Origin: Claveliimonas acetigenes
Lineage (GTDB): Bacteria; Bacillota; Clostridia; Lachnospirales; Lachnospiraceae
DNA: 64,000 nt
Direction: 5' to 3'
Assembly: GCF_025567385.1 (NCBI RefSeq)
Contig: NZ_JAOQJU010000001.1
Coordinates: 417,318 to 481,317 of the forward strand
In this document: piece after piece, positions 32,632 to 40,783 of the stretch
Numbering within the stretch: position 1 is the first letter of the stretch
How the letters are laid out: the number at the start of each line of letters is the position of its first letter
The notes under the pieces: generated by a model
Database searches by the model: none
Seen by the model: the letters and a program-made list of their open reading frames with translations, nothing else
Told to the model about the DNA's origin: nothing
Program-made: the position numbers and the translations under genes

Positions 32632-34983
32632 ATGGCAAATGTAACGACGTATGAATCAGATTCGTTGAATCGCATTGCTCCGGAATCGATTACGCAGAAT
32701 TCGTTGGAAGGGCTTGAGATTGTGGATGGCCATGCGGTGAAGGCACCTGCGGATTACCAGAATCCGGATGAGCTTTATGACTTATTGATTAAACGCATAT
32801 GTAAATACCATCCATCCACCGATGTTTCCATGGTTGAAAAGGCATATCGCATAGCTAAGAATGCACATGAAGGACAGTTCCGAAAGTCGGGGGAAGCCTA
32901 CATCATTCATCCGTTGTGGGTAGCGATTATTCTTGCAGATTTGGAGATGGATAAAGAGACGATTACGGCAGGAATCCTTCACGATGTCGTGGAGGATACC
33001 ATTATGACGGAAGATGAGATCCGCAAGGAATTTGGCGATGAAGTGGCGCTTCTTGTCGATGGCGTAACCAAATTGGGACGATTGTCTTATTCTGCTGATA
33101 AGCTGGAAGTGCAGGCAGAGAATTTGCGAAAGATGTTTCTCGCAATGGCGAAAGATATCCGCGTGATTATTATTAAGCTGGCAGACCGGCTTCACAATAT
33201 GCGGACTCTGCAATTTATGCGTCCTGAGAAACAGAAGGAAAAAGCGAAAGAGACGATGGACATTTATGCTCCGATTGCACAGCGGCTCGGTATTTCCAAG
33301 ATTAAGACAGAGCTTGATGATCTGGCGTTGAAATATTCCCAGCCGGAAGTGTTTTTTGATCTGGTAAATCAGATCAATGCAAGAAAAACGGAGCGGGAAG
33401 AATTTGTGGCACAGATTGTGGAAGAAGTTTCTGCACATATCCATAATGCCGGTATAAAGGCGGAAGTAAACGGGCGTGTAAAACATTTCTTCAGTATTTA
33501 CAAGAAAATGGTGAATCAGGATAAAACGGTAGACCAGATATACGATCTGTTTGCAGTCCGGATTATTGTGGATTCTGTAAAAGACTGTTATGCGGCGCTG
33601 GGAGTCATTCATGAGATGTATACGCCGATCCCGGGACGTTTTAAGGATTATATTGCCATGCCGAAGGCGAATATGTATCAGTCTCTTCATACGACATTGA
33701 TGAGCTCCGTCGGGCAGCCTTTTGAGGTTCAGATCCGTACCCAGGAAATGCATAAAACCGCGGAATATGGTATTGCTGCCCACTGGAAATATAAGGAATC
33801 TAACGATGGCAAAAAGAGTGTGGAGGCTCAGGAAGAAGAAAAGCTGAACTGGCTGCGCCAGATCCTGGAGTGGCAGCGTGATATGTCCGACAACAGAGAA
33901 TTTCTGAGCATGATCAAAGGCGATCTGGATTTGTTTGCAGAGGATGTCTATTGCTTTACGCCCAACGGGGATGTGAAGAACCTGCCAAATGGCTCAACGC
34001 CGGTGGATTTTGCCTATGCAATCCACAGTGCGGTCGGTAATAAGATGGTGGGCGCCCGGGTGAACGGAAAACTTGTTAATATTGATTATAAAATCCAGAA
34101 CGGAGACAGGATTGAAATCCTGACATCCCAGAATTCCAGAGGCCCAAGCCGTGACTGGCTGAACATTGTAAAAAGCACGCAGGCGAAAAATAAAATTAAT
34201 CAGTGGTTTAAGAAGGAATTTAAGGAAGAAAATATTGTACGTGGCAAGGAGATGACTGCCACCTACTGTAAGTCCAAATCCATAGTTCTCAGTGACATCA
34301 TGAAGCCGAAATATCAGGAAGTCGTACAGAGAAAATACGGTTTCAAGGATTGGGATTCTGTGCTTGCTGCAATTGGACACGGCGGCCTGAAAGAAGGTCA
34401 GGTAGTCAATCGTCTGATGGAAGAATACGGCAAGGAGCACAAGAAGGAAATTACCAATGAAGTAGTGCTGGAAAAGGTGGCGGAGGCTGCGAAGAACAAA
34501 GTTCATATTGCCAAATCCAAAAGTGGTATTGTAGTAAAAGGAATTGATGATGTGGCAGTACGTTTCTCCAGATGCTGCAACCCGGTTCCGGGCGATGAGA
34601 TTGTAGGCTTTGTCACGCGCGGAAGAGGACTCTCCATTCATCGTACAGACTGCGTAAATATGATTCATTTGACAGAATCGGAAAGGGCAAGGCTGATTGA
34701 TGCAGAGTGGGAAAGTGAGGTAGCAGAAGAAACCGGCGGACAATACCTTGCTGAAATTAAAATGTACGCAGAAGACCGGCAGGGACTTTTGATGGAGATA
34801 ACAAAGATATTTACCGAAGCTAAGATTGATGTAAAGTCTATGAATATACGTACCAGCAAGAAACAAGGAACGGCTACGATTGAGACGGGATTTATCGTGC
34901 ATGGCAGGGAGGAACTTGGCCGTGTGATTGAAAAACTCCGTCAGCTGGAAAGCGTGATAGACATTGAACGTACAGTTGGATAG
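32632..34983 (+). CDS. relA: Bifunctional (p)ppGpp synthetase/hydrolase Rel
   Basis: Rel makes and degrades the stringent-response alarmone (p)ppGpp. The 783-residue protein has all expected domains. The HD hydrolase is at about 50-200 (YIIHPLWVA, ILHDVVEDT). The synthetase is at about 235-350 (VNGRVKHFFSIYKKM, YDLFAVRIIV, YQSLHTTL). The TGS domain is at about 440-500 (CFTPNGDVKNLP, DFAYAIHSAVG). A zinc-finger-like segment (VRFSRCCNPVPGD) and a C-terminal ACT domain follow. Since the HD box is intact, it is likely bifunctional. It starts at ATG 32632 behind AAAGGGGG, between apt and an MBL hydrolase gene. Confidence 0.97.
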   Translation: MANVTTYESDSLNRIAPESITQNSLEGLEIVDGHAVKAPADYQNPDELYDLLIKRICKYHPSTDVSMVEKAYRIAKNAHEGQFRKSGEAYIIHPLWVAIILADLEMDKETITAGILHDVVEDTIMTEDEIRKEFGDEVALLVDGVTKLGRLSYSADKLEVQAENLRKMFLAMAKDIRVIIIKLADRLHNMRTLQFMRPEKQKEKAKETMDIYAPIAQRLGISKIKTELDDLALKYSQPEVFFDLVNQINARKTEREEFVAQIVEEVSAHIHNAGIKAEVNGRVKHFFSIYKKMVNQDKTVDQIYDLFAVRIIVDSVKDCYAALGVIHEMYTPIPGRFKDYIAMPKANMYQSLHTTLMSSVGQPFEVQIRTQEMHKTAEYGIAAHWKYKESNDGKKSVEAQEEEKLNWLRQILEWQRDMSDNREFLSMIKGDLDLFAEDVYCFTPNGDVKNLPNGSTPVDFAYAIHSAVGNKMVGARVNGKLVNIDYKIQNGDRIEILTSQNSRGPSRDWLNIVKSTQAKNKINQWFKKEFKEENIVRGKEMTATYCKSKSIVLSDIMKPKYQEVVQRKYGFKDWDSVLAAIGHGGLKEGQVVNRLMEEYGKEHKKEITNEVVLEKVAEAAKNKVHIAKSKSGIVVKGIDDVAVRFSRCCNPVPGDEIVGFVTRGRGLSIHRTDCVNMIHLTESERARLIDAEWESEVAEETGGQYLAEIKMYAEDRQGLLMEITKIFTEAKIDVKSMNIRTSKKQGTATIETGFIVHGREELGRVIEKLRQLESVIDIERTVG

Positions 34984-34997
34984 AGACAGGAGAGATT

Positions 34998-35618
34998 ATG
35001 AAAGTAGAAAAATTTGTGACGGGAATTATCAGTACGAACTGTTATCTGGTGATAAATGAAGAAACAAAACAGACGGTTGTCATTGATCCGGGGGCATGTC
35101 CAAAGCATCTGATGGGACATATAAAGAGTGAAGGACTTGATATTCGGGCAATCCTTCTTACTCACGGACATTTTGATCATATAATGGGAATTGATGATTT
35201 CCTGAAAGAATTTGATGTGCCGGTGTATGTCCATGAGGGAGATAGAGAGACGATTACGGATGCGTCCCTGAATCAATCTAGTGTGTACACGGCGGGGTAC
35301 ACATTTTCAAAGGCAGTTTATACAAAAGACGGACAAGTGCTTTCCTTTGCCGGATATGATTTTAAAGTAATCCATACGCCCGGGCATACACCGGGCGGTG
35401 TTTGCTACTACGTAGAATCAGAAAATGTATTGTTCAGCGGCGACACTCTGTTTCAGAATTCTGTGGGACGTACCGATTTTGTAAATAGTAGTACTTCGGA
35501 TCTGGTGAGAGGAATTCGGGAAAAGCTTTTTACGCTGCCGGAAGACGTGCTGGTGTATCCGGGGCATATGGGTGAGACCACTATTGGACATGAAAAAAAC
35601 TACAATATGTTTGTGTAA
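34998..35618 (+). CDS. MBL-fold hydrolase, glyoxalase II-like
   Basis: This 206-residue metallo-beta-lactamase-fold protein has the metal-binding THGHFDH motif, the HTPGHTPGG histidine, FSGDTLF and the C-terminal VYPGHMGETT. It is short like the YcbL/YqgX group, which have weak glyoxalase II (hydroxyacylglutathione hydrolase) activity or unknown thioester substrates. It sits between relA and hemZ, a place where Firmicutes often carry such a gene. The start ATG 34998 has AGGAGAG upstream. The true substrate is unknown. Confidence 0.88.
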   Translation: MKVEKFVTGIISTNCYLVINEETKQTVVIDPGACPKHLMGHIKSEGLDIRAILLTHGHFDHIMGIDDFLKEFDVPVYVHEGDRETITDASLNQSSVYTAGYTFSKAVYTKDGQVLSFAGYDFKVIHTPGHTPGGVCYYVESENVLFSGDTLFQNSVGRTDFVNSSTSDLVRGIREKLFTLPEDVLVYPGHMGETTIGHEKNYNMFV

Positions 35619-35625
35619 GGTTTCA

Positions 35626-35664
35626 TTGGGGACGTAGTAAAGTGTCACTTTACTACGTCCCCAA
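35626..35664. repeat. REP-like perfect palindrome
   Basis: TTGGGGACGTAGTAAAGTG at 35626-35644 and its exact complement at 35646-35664 form a 19-base perfect palindrome around one base. A further GTGTCCCCAA follows at 35678-35687. Similar GGGGAC...GTCCCC palindromes in clostridia are associated with REP elements mobilised by Y1 (RAYT) transposases; no transposase lies in the window. Confidence 0.75.
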
Positions 35665-35716
35665 CCGCCTAAAGTGGTGTCCCCAATTGATTTTTTTACG
35701 GAGATTAGGGAAAGTT

Positions 35717-37216
35717 ATGATGGAAATTATCTGCAATAATGAATTATATACCTATAATGTTTATCATATTGCGAAGGCGTTTTTTCCGGCGGAAGAGGTG
35801 CGCCAGCAGGTAGACCGGGAGTCGGGGATGGTAGTCTGTGTCACATTGCCGGATGGACAGAAGATTATGCTTCCTGAACAGGAGATGAGAAGCAGGCTAC
35901 GGGCTTTTGGCGATGGTGAGGTGCGCAAGCTTTGTAAATATACGGTGGACTGTTGGCTGTATGACAGGTTCAAAGAATATACGGGGCAGGTGCTTTCCTG
36001 GGGAATCCTTACGGGGGTGCGTCCTACGAAGATTGCTATGCAGAAGGTGGAAGAAGGGATGGGGGCGGAGGAATTCGTGTCCTGGTTCCGGAAGGATTCG
36101 CTGGTTAGTGAGAGAAAGGCGAGGCTGGCATATGAGATTGCTCTTCGGGAGAAGGATATCTTAAGTCCGCTGGATTATCGGGATGGGTACAGCCTCTATG
36201 TGGGAATCCCTTTTTGCCCGTCGGTGTGCAGCTATTGTTCTTTCAGTTCCGGCTCCATTGTGGAATGGAAGGATTGGGTGGAGTCCTATCTGGATGCATT
36301 GTGCAAGGAGATTCGATTTGTCGGAGAGAAGTCAGAAACGAAGAAGCTGAATACGATTTACATTGGCGGAGGTACGCCGACGACATTGACGGCTGAGCAG
36401 TTAGAGCGGCTGCTTACCTGCATAGACGAGACGTTTTCCAGGAGAGATTTGTTGGAATATACCGTGGAAGCGGGGCGCCCGGACAGCATTACCGAAGAGA
36501 AGCTGAGAGTATTAAGGGCGCATGGGATTACCCGGATTTCCATTAATCCTCAGACCATGCAGCAGAAAACGCTGGATTTGATTGGAAGAAAACATACGGT
36601 GGGAGATATTTGCCGTGTCTATGAGATGGCAAGAATACTAGGCTTTGACAATATTAATATGGATTTGATTGCAGGACTTCCGGGAGAACGGATTGCGGAT
36701 ATGGAAGATACCTTGAGACAGATAAGAGAAATGTCCCCGGACAGTCTAACGGTGCATTCTCTTGCAATTAAGCGTGCAGCGAAGATGGGCCGCGAGAAGT
36801 CGGAAACAGGATATATTAAAGATTTGGCAGAACTAACAGAGCATCCGGAAGAGATGGCAAAAGAGCTGTCTGCCATGATAGAAGCGGCACATGAGACAGC
36901 GGAGAAGATGAGGCTTTTGCCTTATTATCTGTATCGCCAAAAGAATATTGCCGGAAATTTTGAAAATGTTGGTTATGCAAAGGTTGACAAAGCCGGAATA
37001 TACAATATACTTATTATGGAAGAAAAGCAGTCCATTGTTGCTGCAGGAGCAGGTGCGTCCACAAAGATTGTGCTGGATAAGCCGATGATAGTCCCGGGCA
37101 GTAAAAACGGCAGAAAGACAACATTGATGCGGGTAGAAAATGTAAAGGATATTCGAGCATACATTTCCCGTATTGATGAAATGATAGAGCGAAAAGGAGA
37201 ATGGTTATGGCATTAA
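35717..37216 (+). CDS. hemZ: Coproporphyrinogen III oxidase-like radical SAM protein HemZ
   Basis: This 499-residue radical SAM protein of the HemN/HemZ group has the cluster motif CPSVCSYCSF (CxxxCxxC, with the Phe typical of HemN-like enzymes). Other motifs are IYIGGGTPTTLT, VEAGRPDSIT and ISINPQTMQQKTL. Members are annotated as anaerobic coproporphyrinogen dehydrogenases, but many have other or unknown roles, and no other haem genes are nearby. The start is ATG 35717 (or 35720) behind GGAGATTAGGG. Longer frames begin inside the palindrome at 35642 and are artefacts. It overlaps the hisS start by 10 bases. Confidence 0.88.
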   Translation: MMEIICNNELYTYNVYHIAKAFFPAEEVRQQVDRESGMVVCVTLPDGQKIMLPEQEMRSRLRAFGDGEVRKLCKYTVDCWLYDRFKEYTGQVLSWGILTGVRPTKIAMQKVEEGMGAEEFVSWFRKDSLVSERKARLAYEIALREKDILSPLDYRDGYSLYVGIPFCPSVCSYCSFSSGSIVEWKDWVESYLDALCKEIRFVGEKSETKKLNTIYIGGGTPTTLTAEQLERLLTCIDETFSRRDLLEYTVEAGRPDSITEEKLRVLRAHGITRISINPQTMQQKTLDLIGRKHTVGDICRVYEMARILGFDNINMDLIAGLPGERIADMEDTLRQIREMSPDSLTVHSLAIKRAAKMGREKSETGYIKDLAELTEHPEEMAKELSAMIEAAHETAEKMRLLPYYLYRQKNIAGNFENVGYAKVDKAGIYNILIMEEKQSIVAAGAGASTKIVLDKPMIVPGSKNGRKTTLMRVENVKDIRAYISRIDEMIERKGEWLWH

Positions 37217-38472
37217 AGAAAAAACCGGTCACAGGGATGAAGGATATGCTTCCAAAGGAAATGGAAATCCGCGATTATGTGATTCACCTGATTAAAGAGA
37301 CTTATAAGGCTTACGGGTTCTCTTCCATGGAGACTCCGTGTGTGGAGCATATTGAAAATCTTTGCAGCAAACAGGGCGGAGATAATGAAAAGCTGATTTT
37401 TAAGATTCTGAAGCGTGGTGAGAAGCTGAAAATTGACGAGGCGAAGGAGGAAGCCGATTTGGTGGACGGAGGTCTTCGTTATGATCTGACGGTTCCCCTT
37501 GCCAGATATTATGCAAACCATGCCAATGAGCTTCCGTCTCCTTTCAAGGCGATGCAGATTGGTAACGTGTGGCGTGCAGACCGACCTCAGAGAGGGCGGT
37601 TCCGCCAGTTTATGCAGTGTGATATTGATATTCTGGGCGAGGCTGGGAATCTTGCGGAGATAGAGCTGATTCTGGCTACCACGGCGATGCTGGGTAAGCT
37701 GAACTTTAAGAATTTTACCGTATGTATTAATGACCGGAACATTCTGAAAGCGATGGCGGCATACTGCGGATTTAAAGAAGAAGATTACGATGAAGTATTT
37801 ATCGTTCTGGATAAGATGGACAAGATTGGCAGGGACGGCGTTGCGGCAGAGCTGATTCAGATGGGCTATGCTAAAGAAAATGTAGACACCTACCTGGGGC
37901 TGTTTGATGAAGTGGCACCGGACGTGTCCGGAATCCGTTATCTGAAGGAGAAATTGGGCGACTATTTAAAGAGTGAGACCGCAGATGGCATGGAGACAAT
38001 TATTTCCAGCGTGGAAGCGGCAAAGGAGGCAGAATTCGGAATCCGGTTCGACCCGACGCTGGTGAGAGGGCAGTCTTACTATACCGGAACCATTTTTGAG
38101 GTTACGATGGACGATTTCGGCGGCTCCGTAGCGGGAGGCGGCCGTTATGATAAGATGATTGGGAAATTTACCGGGCAGGATACCCCTGCATGTGGATTTT
38201 CTATTGGGTTTGAAAGGATTGTTATGCTGCTTCTGGAAAATGGCTACGAAGTGCCGGGAGGCAGGAGGAAGAAAGCTTACCTGATTGAAAAGAAAATGCC
38301 AAAAGAGGGTATGCTAAAGGTGCTTTCCCTTGCGAGAGCAGACAGAGAGAATGGTTATCAGACCATGATTGCCAATATGAAGAAGAATAAGAAGTTCCAG
38401 AAGGAACAGCTTGAGGCGGACGGATATACGGAAATTGTGGATTGCTATGCGGATTCCGTAGATCGTTTATAG
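37207..38472 (+). CDS. hisS: Histidine--tRNA ligase
   Basis: HisRS charges tRNA-His. The 421-residue class II synthetase has motif 1 around GMKDMLPKEMEIRDYV, motif 2 (MQIGNVWRADRPQRGRFRQF), the histidine-binding motif LVRGQSYYTGTIFEV and motif 3 (ACGFSIGFERI). The C-terminal anticodon-binding segment is shorter and less typical than usual (KKAYLIEKKMPKEG onward) but in frame to the stop. ATG 37207 has AAGGAG 7 bases upstream; ATG 37201 is too close. hisS-aspS is the standard Firmicutes pair. Confidence 0.96.
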   Translation: MALKKKPVTGMKDMLPKEMEIRDYVIHLIKETYKAYGFSSMETPCVEHIENLCSKQGGDNEKLIFKILKRGEKLKIDEAKEEADLVDGGLRYDLTVPLARYYANHANELPSPFKAMQIGNVWRADRPQRGRFRQFMQCDIDILGEAGNLAEIELILATTAMLGKLNFKNFTVCINDRNILKAMAAYCGFKEEDYDEVFIVLDKMDKIGRDGVAAELIQMGYAKENVDTYLGLFDEVAPDVSGIRYLKEKLGDYLKSETADGMETIISSVEAAKEAEFGIRFDPTLVRGQSYYTGTIFEVTMDDFGGSVAGGGRYDKMIGKFTGQDTPACGFSIGFERIVMLLLENGYEVPGGRRKKAYLIEKKMPKEGMLKVLSLARADRENGYQTMIANMKKNKKFQKEQLEADGYTEIVDCYADSVDRL

Positions 38473-38518
38473 GCAGAAGAATCAGAGAAATCTTAAGAGA
38501 ATAAAGGAGAGAAATATC

Positions 38519-40309
38519 ATGGCAGAATCAATGCAGGGATTAAAAAGAACCCACCGCTGCGGGGAGCTTTCTGTAGCAAATGTGGATGAAACAGTAACCA
38601 TCATGGGATGGGTGCAGAAGAATCGTAATAAAGGCGGATTGGTCTTTGTAGATGTAAGGGACCGCTCCGGTATCATTCAGGTTGTATTTGAGGAGGGAAA
38701 GGCAGATGCAGCTTTGATTGAGAAAGCGGCGAAGCTTCGGGCAGAATTTGTGGTTGCTGTTGTGGGAACGGTTGCGAGACGTTCCGGTGCAGTCAATGAG
38801 AATCTGGCGACAGGAGAGATAGAGTTGATTCCCGAGCAGTTACGTATTCTGTCCGAATCAGAGACGCCTCCTTTCCCGATTGAGGAAAATTCCAAGACGA
38901 AGGAAGAAGTGCGTCTGAAATATCGTTATCTGGATCTTAGAAGGCCGGATTTGCAGCGCAATCTGATGATGCGCAGTAAAGTGGCTACACTTACCAGACA
39001 GTTCCTGGCAGAAGAAGGATTTCTTGAAATCGAGACGCCGGTGCTGATAGGAAGCACGCCGGAAGGAGCCAGAGATTATCTGGTGCCCAGCCGGATTCAT
39101 CAGGGACATTTTTATGCGCTTCCCCAGTCGCCGCAGCTTTTTAAGCAGCTTCTGATGTGTTCCGGTTATGACCGTTATTTCCAGATTGCAAAATGTTTCC
39201 GTGACGAGGATCTTCGTGCAGACCGGCAGCCGGAATTTACCCAGATTGATATGGAACTTTCTTTTGTGGACGTGGATGATGTAATTGACGTCAATGAAAG
39301 ACTGTTGGCGAAGTTATTTAAAGAAGTGCTCGGTGTGGAAGTGTCTTTGCCAATCCCGAGAATGACTTGGCAGGAGGCAATGGACCGCTACGGCTCTGAC
39401 AAGCCGGATATCCGTTTTGGCATGGAGCTTCAGAATGTGACAGAGACGGTGAAGAACTGCGAGTTTGTTGTATTTAAAAATGCCATTGAAAATGGCGGGA
39501 CTGTTCGTGGCATTAACGCCAAAGGACAGGGAGGAATGCCAAGAAAGAAAATTGACAAATTGGTATCTTTTGCAAAGGATTACGGCGCAAAAGGACTTGC
39601 TTATATTGCAATCCAGGAGGATGGCACGGTAAAATCTTCCTTCGCCAAATTCATGAAGGACGAAGAGATGGATGCCCTGATTGCAGCCATGGATGGAGAA
39701 AAGGGAGACCTTCTGCTTTTTGCGGCAGATAAAAATAAAGTAGTCTGGGATGTGCTGGGTGCGCTGCGTCTGGAGCTTGCCCGCCAGATGGAACTTCTGG
39801 ATAAGAGTGAATATAAGTTCCTCTGGATTACAGAATTTCCGCTTCTTGAGTGGAGTGAGGAACAGAACCGTTTTACGGCAATGCATCATCCGTTTACCAT
39901 GCCGATGGAAGAGGATCTGCAGTATATTGACAGTGACCCGGGACGTGTCCGCGCAAAGGCGTATGATATTACACTGAACGGAAATGAGATCGGCGGCGGA
40001 AGCGTGCGTATTTTTAATCCGGAGATTCAGAGTAAGATGTTCGAGGTTCTCGGGTTTACTCCGGAGCAGGCACAGGAACAGTTTGGTTTCCTTCTGACTG
40101 CATTCAAATATGGAGTGCCGCCCCATGCCGGACTGGCATATGGACTCGACCGTCTGGTTATGCTGATGGCAAAAGAGGACAGTATTCGTGACGTCATTGC
40201 CTTCCCGAAGGTAAAAGACGCTTCCGATCTGATGACAGAAGCGCCAACCAGAGTGGATCAGAAACAGCTTGACGAACTGGGGCTTGCTGTGGTAGAGGAA
40301 GAAGAGTAG
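38519..40309 (+). CDS. aspS: Aspartate--tRNA ligase
   Basis: This 596-residue class IIb synthetase charges tRNA-Asp. It has an N-terminal OB-fold anticodon-binding domain (MGWVQKNRNKGGLVFVDVRDR), motif 1 (FLEIETPVLIGSTPEGARDYLVPSR), motif 2 (CFRDEDLRADRQPEFTQID), a bacterial-type GAD insertion domain (residues about 290-410) and motif 3 (GLAYGLDRLVMLM). The length and the insertion domain mark it as the bacterial AspRS. The ATG at 38519 follows AAAGGAGAG. It ends the recJ-to-aspS group; a structured repeat begins only 14 bases after its stop. Confidence 0.98.
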   Translation: MAESMQGLKRTHRCGELSVANVDETVTIMGWVQKNRNKGGLVFVDVRDRSGIIQVVFEEGKADAALIEKAAKLRAEFVVAVVGTVARRSGAVNENLATGEIELIPEQLRILSESETPPFPIEENSKTKEEVRLKYRYLDLRRPDLQRNLMMRSKVATLTRQFLAEEGFLEIETPVLIGSTPEGARDYLVPSRIHQGHFYALPQSPQLFKQLLMCSGYDRYFQIAKCFRDEDLRADRQPEFTQIDMELSFVDVDDVIDVNERLLAKLFKEVLGVEVSLPIPRMTWQEAMDRYGSDKPDIRFGMELQNVTETVKNCEFVVFKNAIENGGTVRGINAKGQGGMPRKKIDKLVSFAKDYGAKGLAYIAIQEDGTVKSSFAKFMKDEEMDALIAAMDGEKGDLLLFAADKNKVVWDVLGALRLELARQMELLDKSEYKFLWITEFPLLEWSEEQNRFTAMHHPFTMPMEEDLQYIDSDPGRVRAKAYDITLNGNEIGGGSVRIFNPEIQSKMFEVLGFTPEQAQEQFGFLLTAFKYGVPPHAGLAYGLDRLVMLMAKEDSIRDVIAFPKVKDASDLMTEAPTRVDQKQLDELGLAVVEEEE

Positions 40310-40322
40310 CAGGCGCTATGAT

Positions 40323-40483
40323 AACAGCTCAGCGCGCGCCATTCGCAAAACGCATCTGCGATGCTTCACCGCTGCAAAAGCAGCTATTTTTGCTCATTAC
40401 CGGGCGCTAAGTTCATAATCGAATCAACTCGTTCATTCATGCAAGCATGATTCACTCGATGTTTCGATTATGGCTGAGCTGTT
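40323..40483. repeat. Structured two-arm repeat element (MITE/BIME-like), copy 2
   Basis: AACAGCTCAGC at 40323-40333 and GCTGAGCTGTT at 40473-40483 form perfect 11-base terminal inverted repeats. Inside, one arm contains GCATC/GATGC and GCTGC/GCAGC hairpins, and the second is bounded by CATAATCGAA (40414-40423) and TTCGATTATG (40463-40472), with a CATGC/GCATG tip. The right end ATGGCTGAGCTG closely matches ATGGCTGAACTG of the element at 13590-13761, and the overall plan is the same. Confidence 0.7.
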
Positions 40484-40505
40484 GTGAAAAAAATTTAAAA
40501 AGTTG

Positions 40506-40534
40506 TTGACAAACCGATGAGTCTGTAGTATAGT
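40506..40534 (+). promoter_or_regulatory. Consensus promoter for tRNA-Gly
   Basis: TTGACA at 40506-40511 and TATAGT at 40529-40534 with a 17-base spacer, 32 bases upstream of the tRNA. Confidence 0.8.
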
Positions 40535-40566
40535 AATTATTGTTCTGAGGAACACAGTTAAGAAAT

Positions 40567-40639
40567 GCGACAGTGGCTCAGTTGGTAGAGTACGACCTTG
40601 CCAAGGTCGGGGTCGCGGGTTCGAACCCCGTCTGTCGCT
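40567..40639 (+). tRNA. tRNA-Gly (anticodon GCC)
   Basis: The acceptor arms GCGACAG and CTGTCGC pair fully. The D arm holds AGTTGGTAGA, the anticodon stem GACCT/AGGTC closes a loop with the anticodon GCC, and the T loop is GTTCGAAC. The 3' CCA is not encoded. It is a single tRNA with its own promoter and terminator. Confidence 0.95.
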
Positions 40640-40644
40640 CTTGG

Positions 40645-40680
40645 AAGAGATTTTCCGGTCACCGGGAAGTCTCTTTTTTA
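40645..40680 (+). terminator. Terminator after tRNA-Gly
   Basis: AGAGA-TTTCCGG pairs with CCGGGAA-TCTCT, followed by six T residues. Confidence 0.85.
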
Positions 40681-40712
40681 TGATATAGGAAAGTTTTTAC
40701 TTTCCCATATCA
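40681..40712. repeat. Palindromic hairpin before the MATE gene
   Basis: TGATATAGGAAAGT and ACTTTCCCATATCA form a 14-base stem with one mismatch around TTTT, directly after the tRNA terminator. It may be a second terminator or a small repetitive palindrome. Confidence 0.6.
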
Positions 40713-40783
40713 CAAAACGCTCCGCAGGATGCGCATGATTTTTCAGGAATATTTAGAAACAGAATATGGAGGGTAATATAAGA

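Noticed and set aside
32782..33783. Long minus-strand frame opposite relA (and similar ones opposite murD, aspS and the glycosyltransferase gene)
   Set aside because: They lie wholly opposite well-conserved genes, have no ribosome sites and resemble no family.
35642..35716. N-terminal extension of HemZ from within the palindrome
   Set aside because: The extension is translated REP-like palindrome; a better start with a ribosome site is at 35717.
40567..40639. tRNA-Gly as an integration attachment site
   Set aside because: No integrase gene and no duplicated tRNA 3' end were seen nearby; the neighbours are housekeeping genes.
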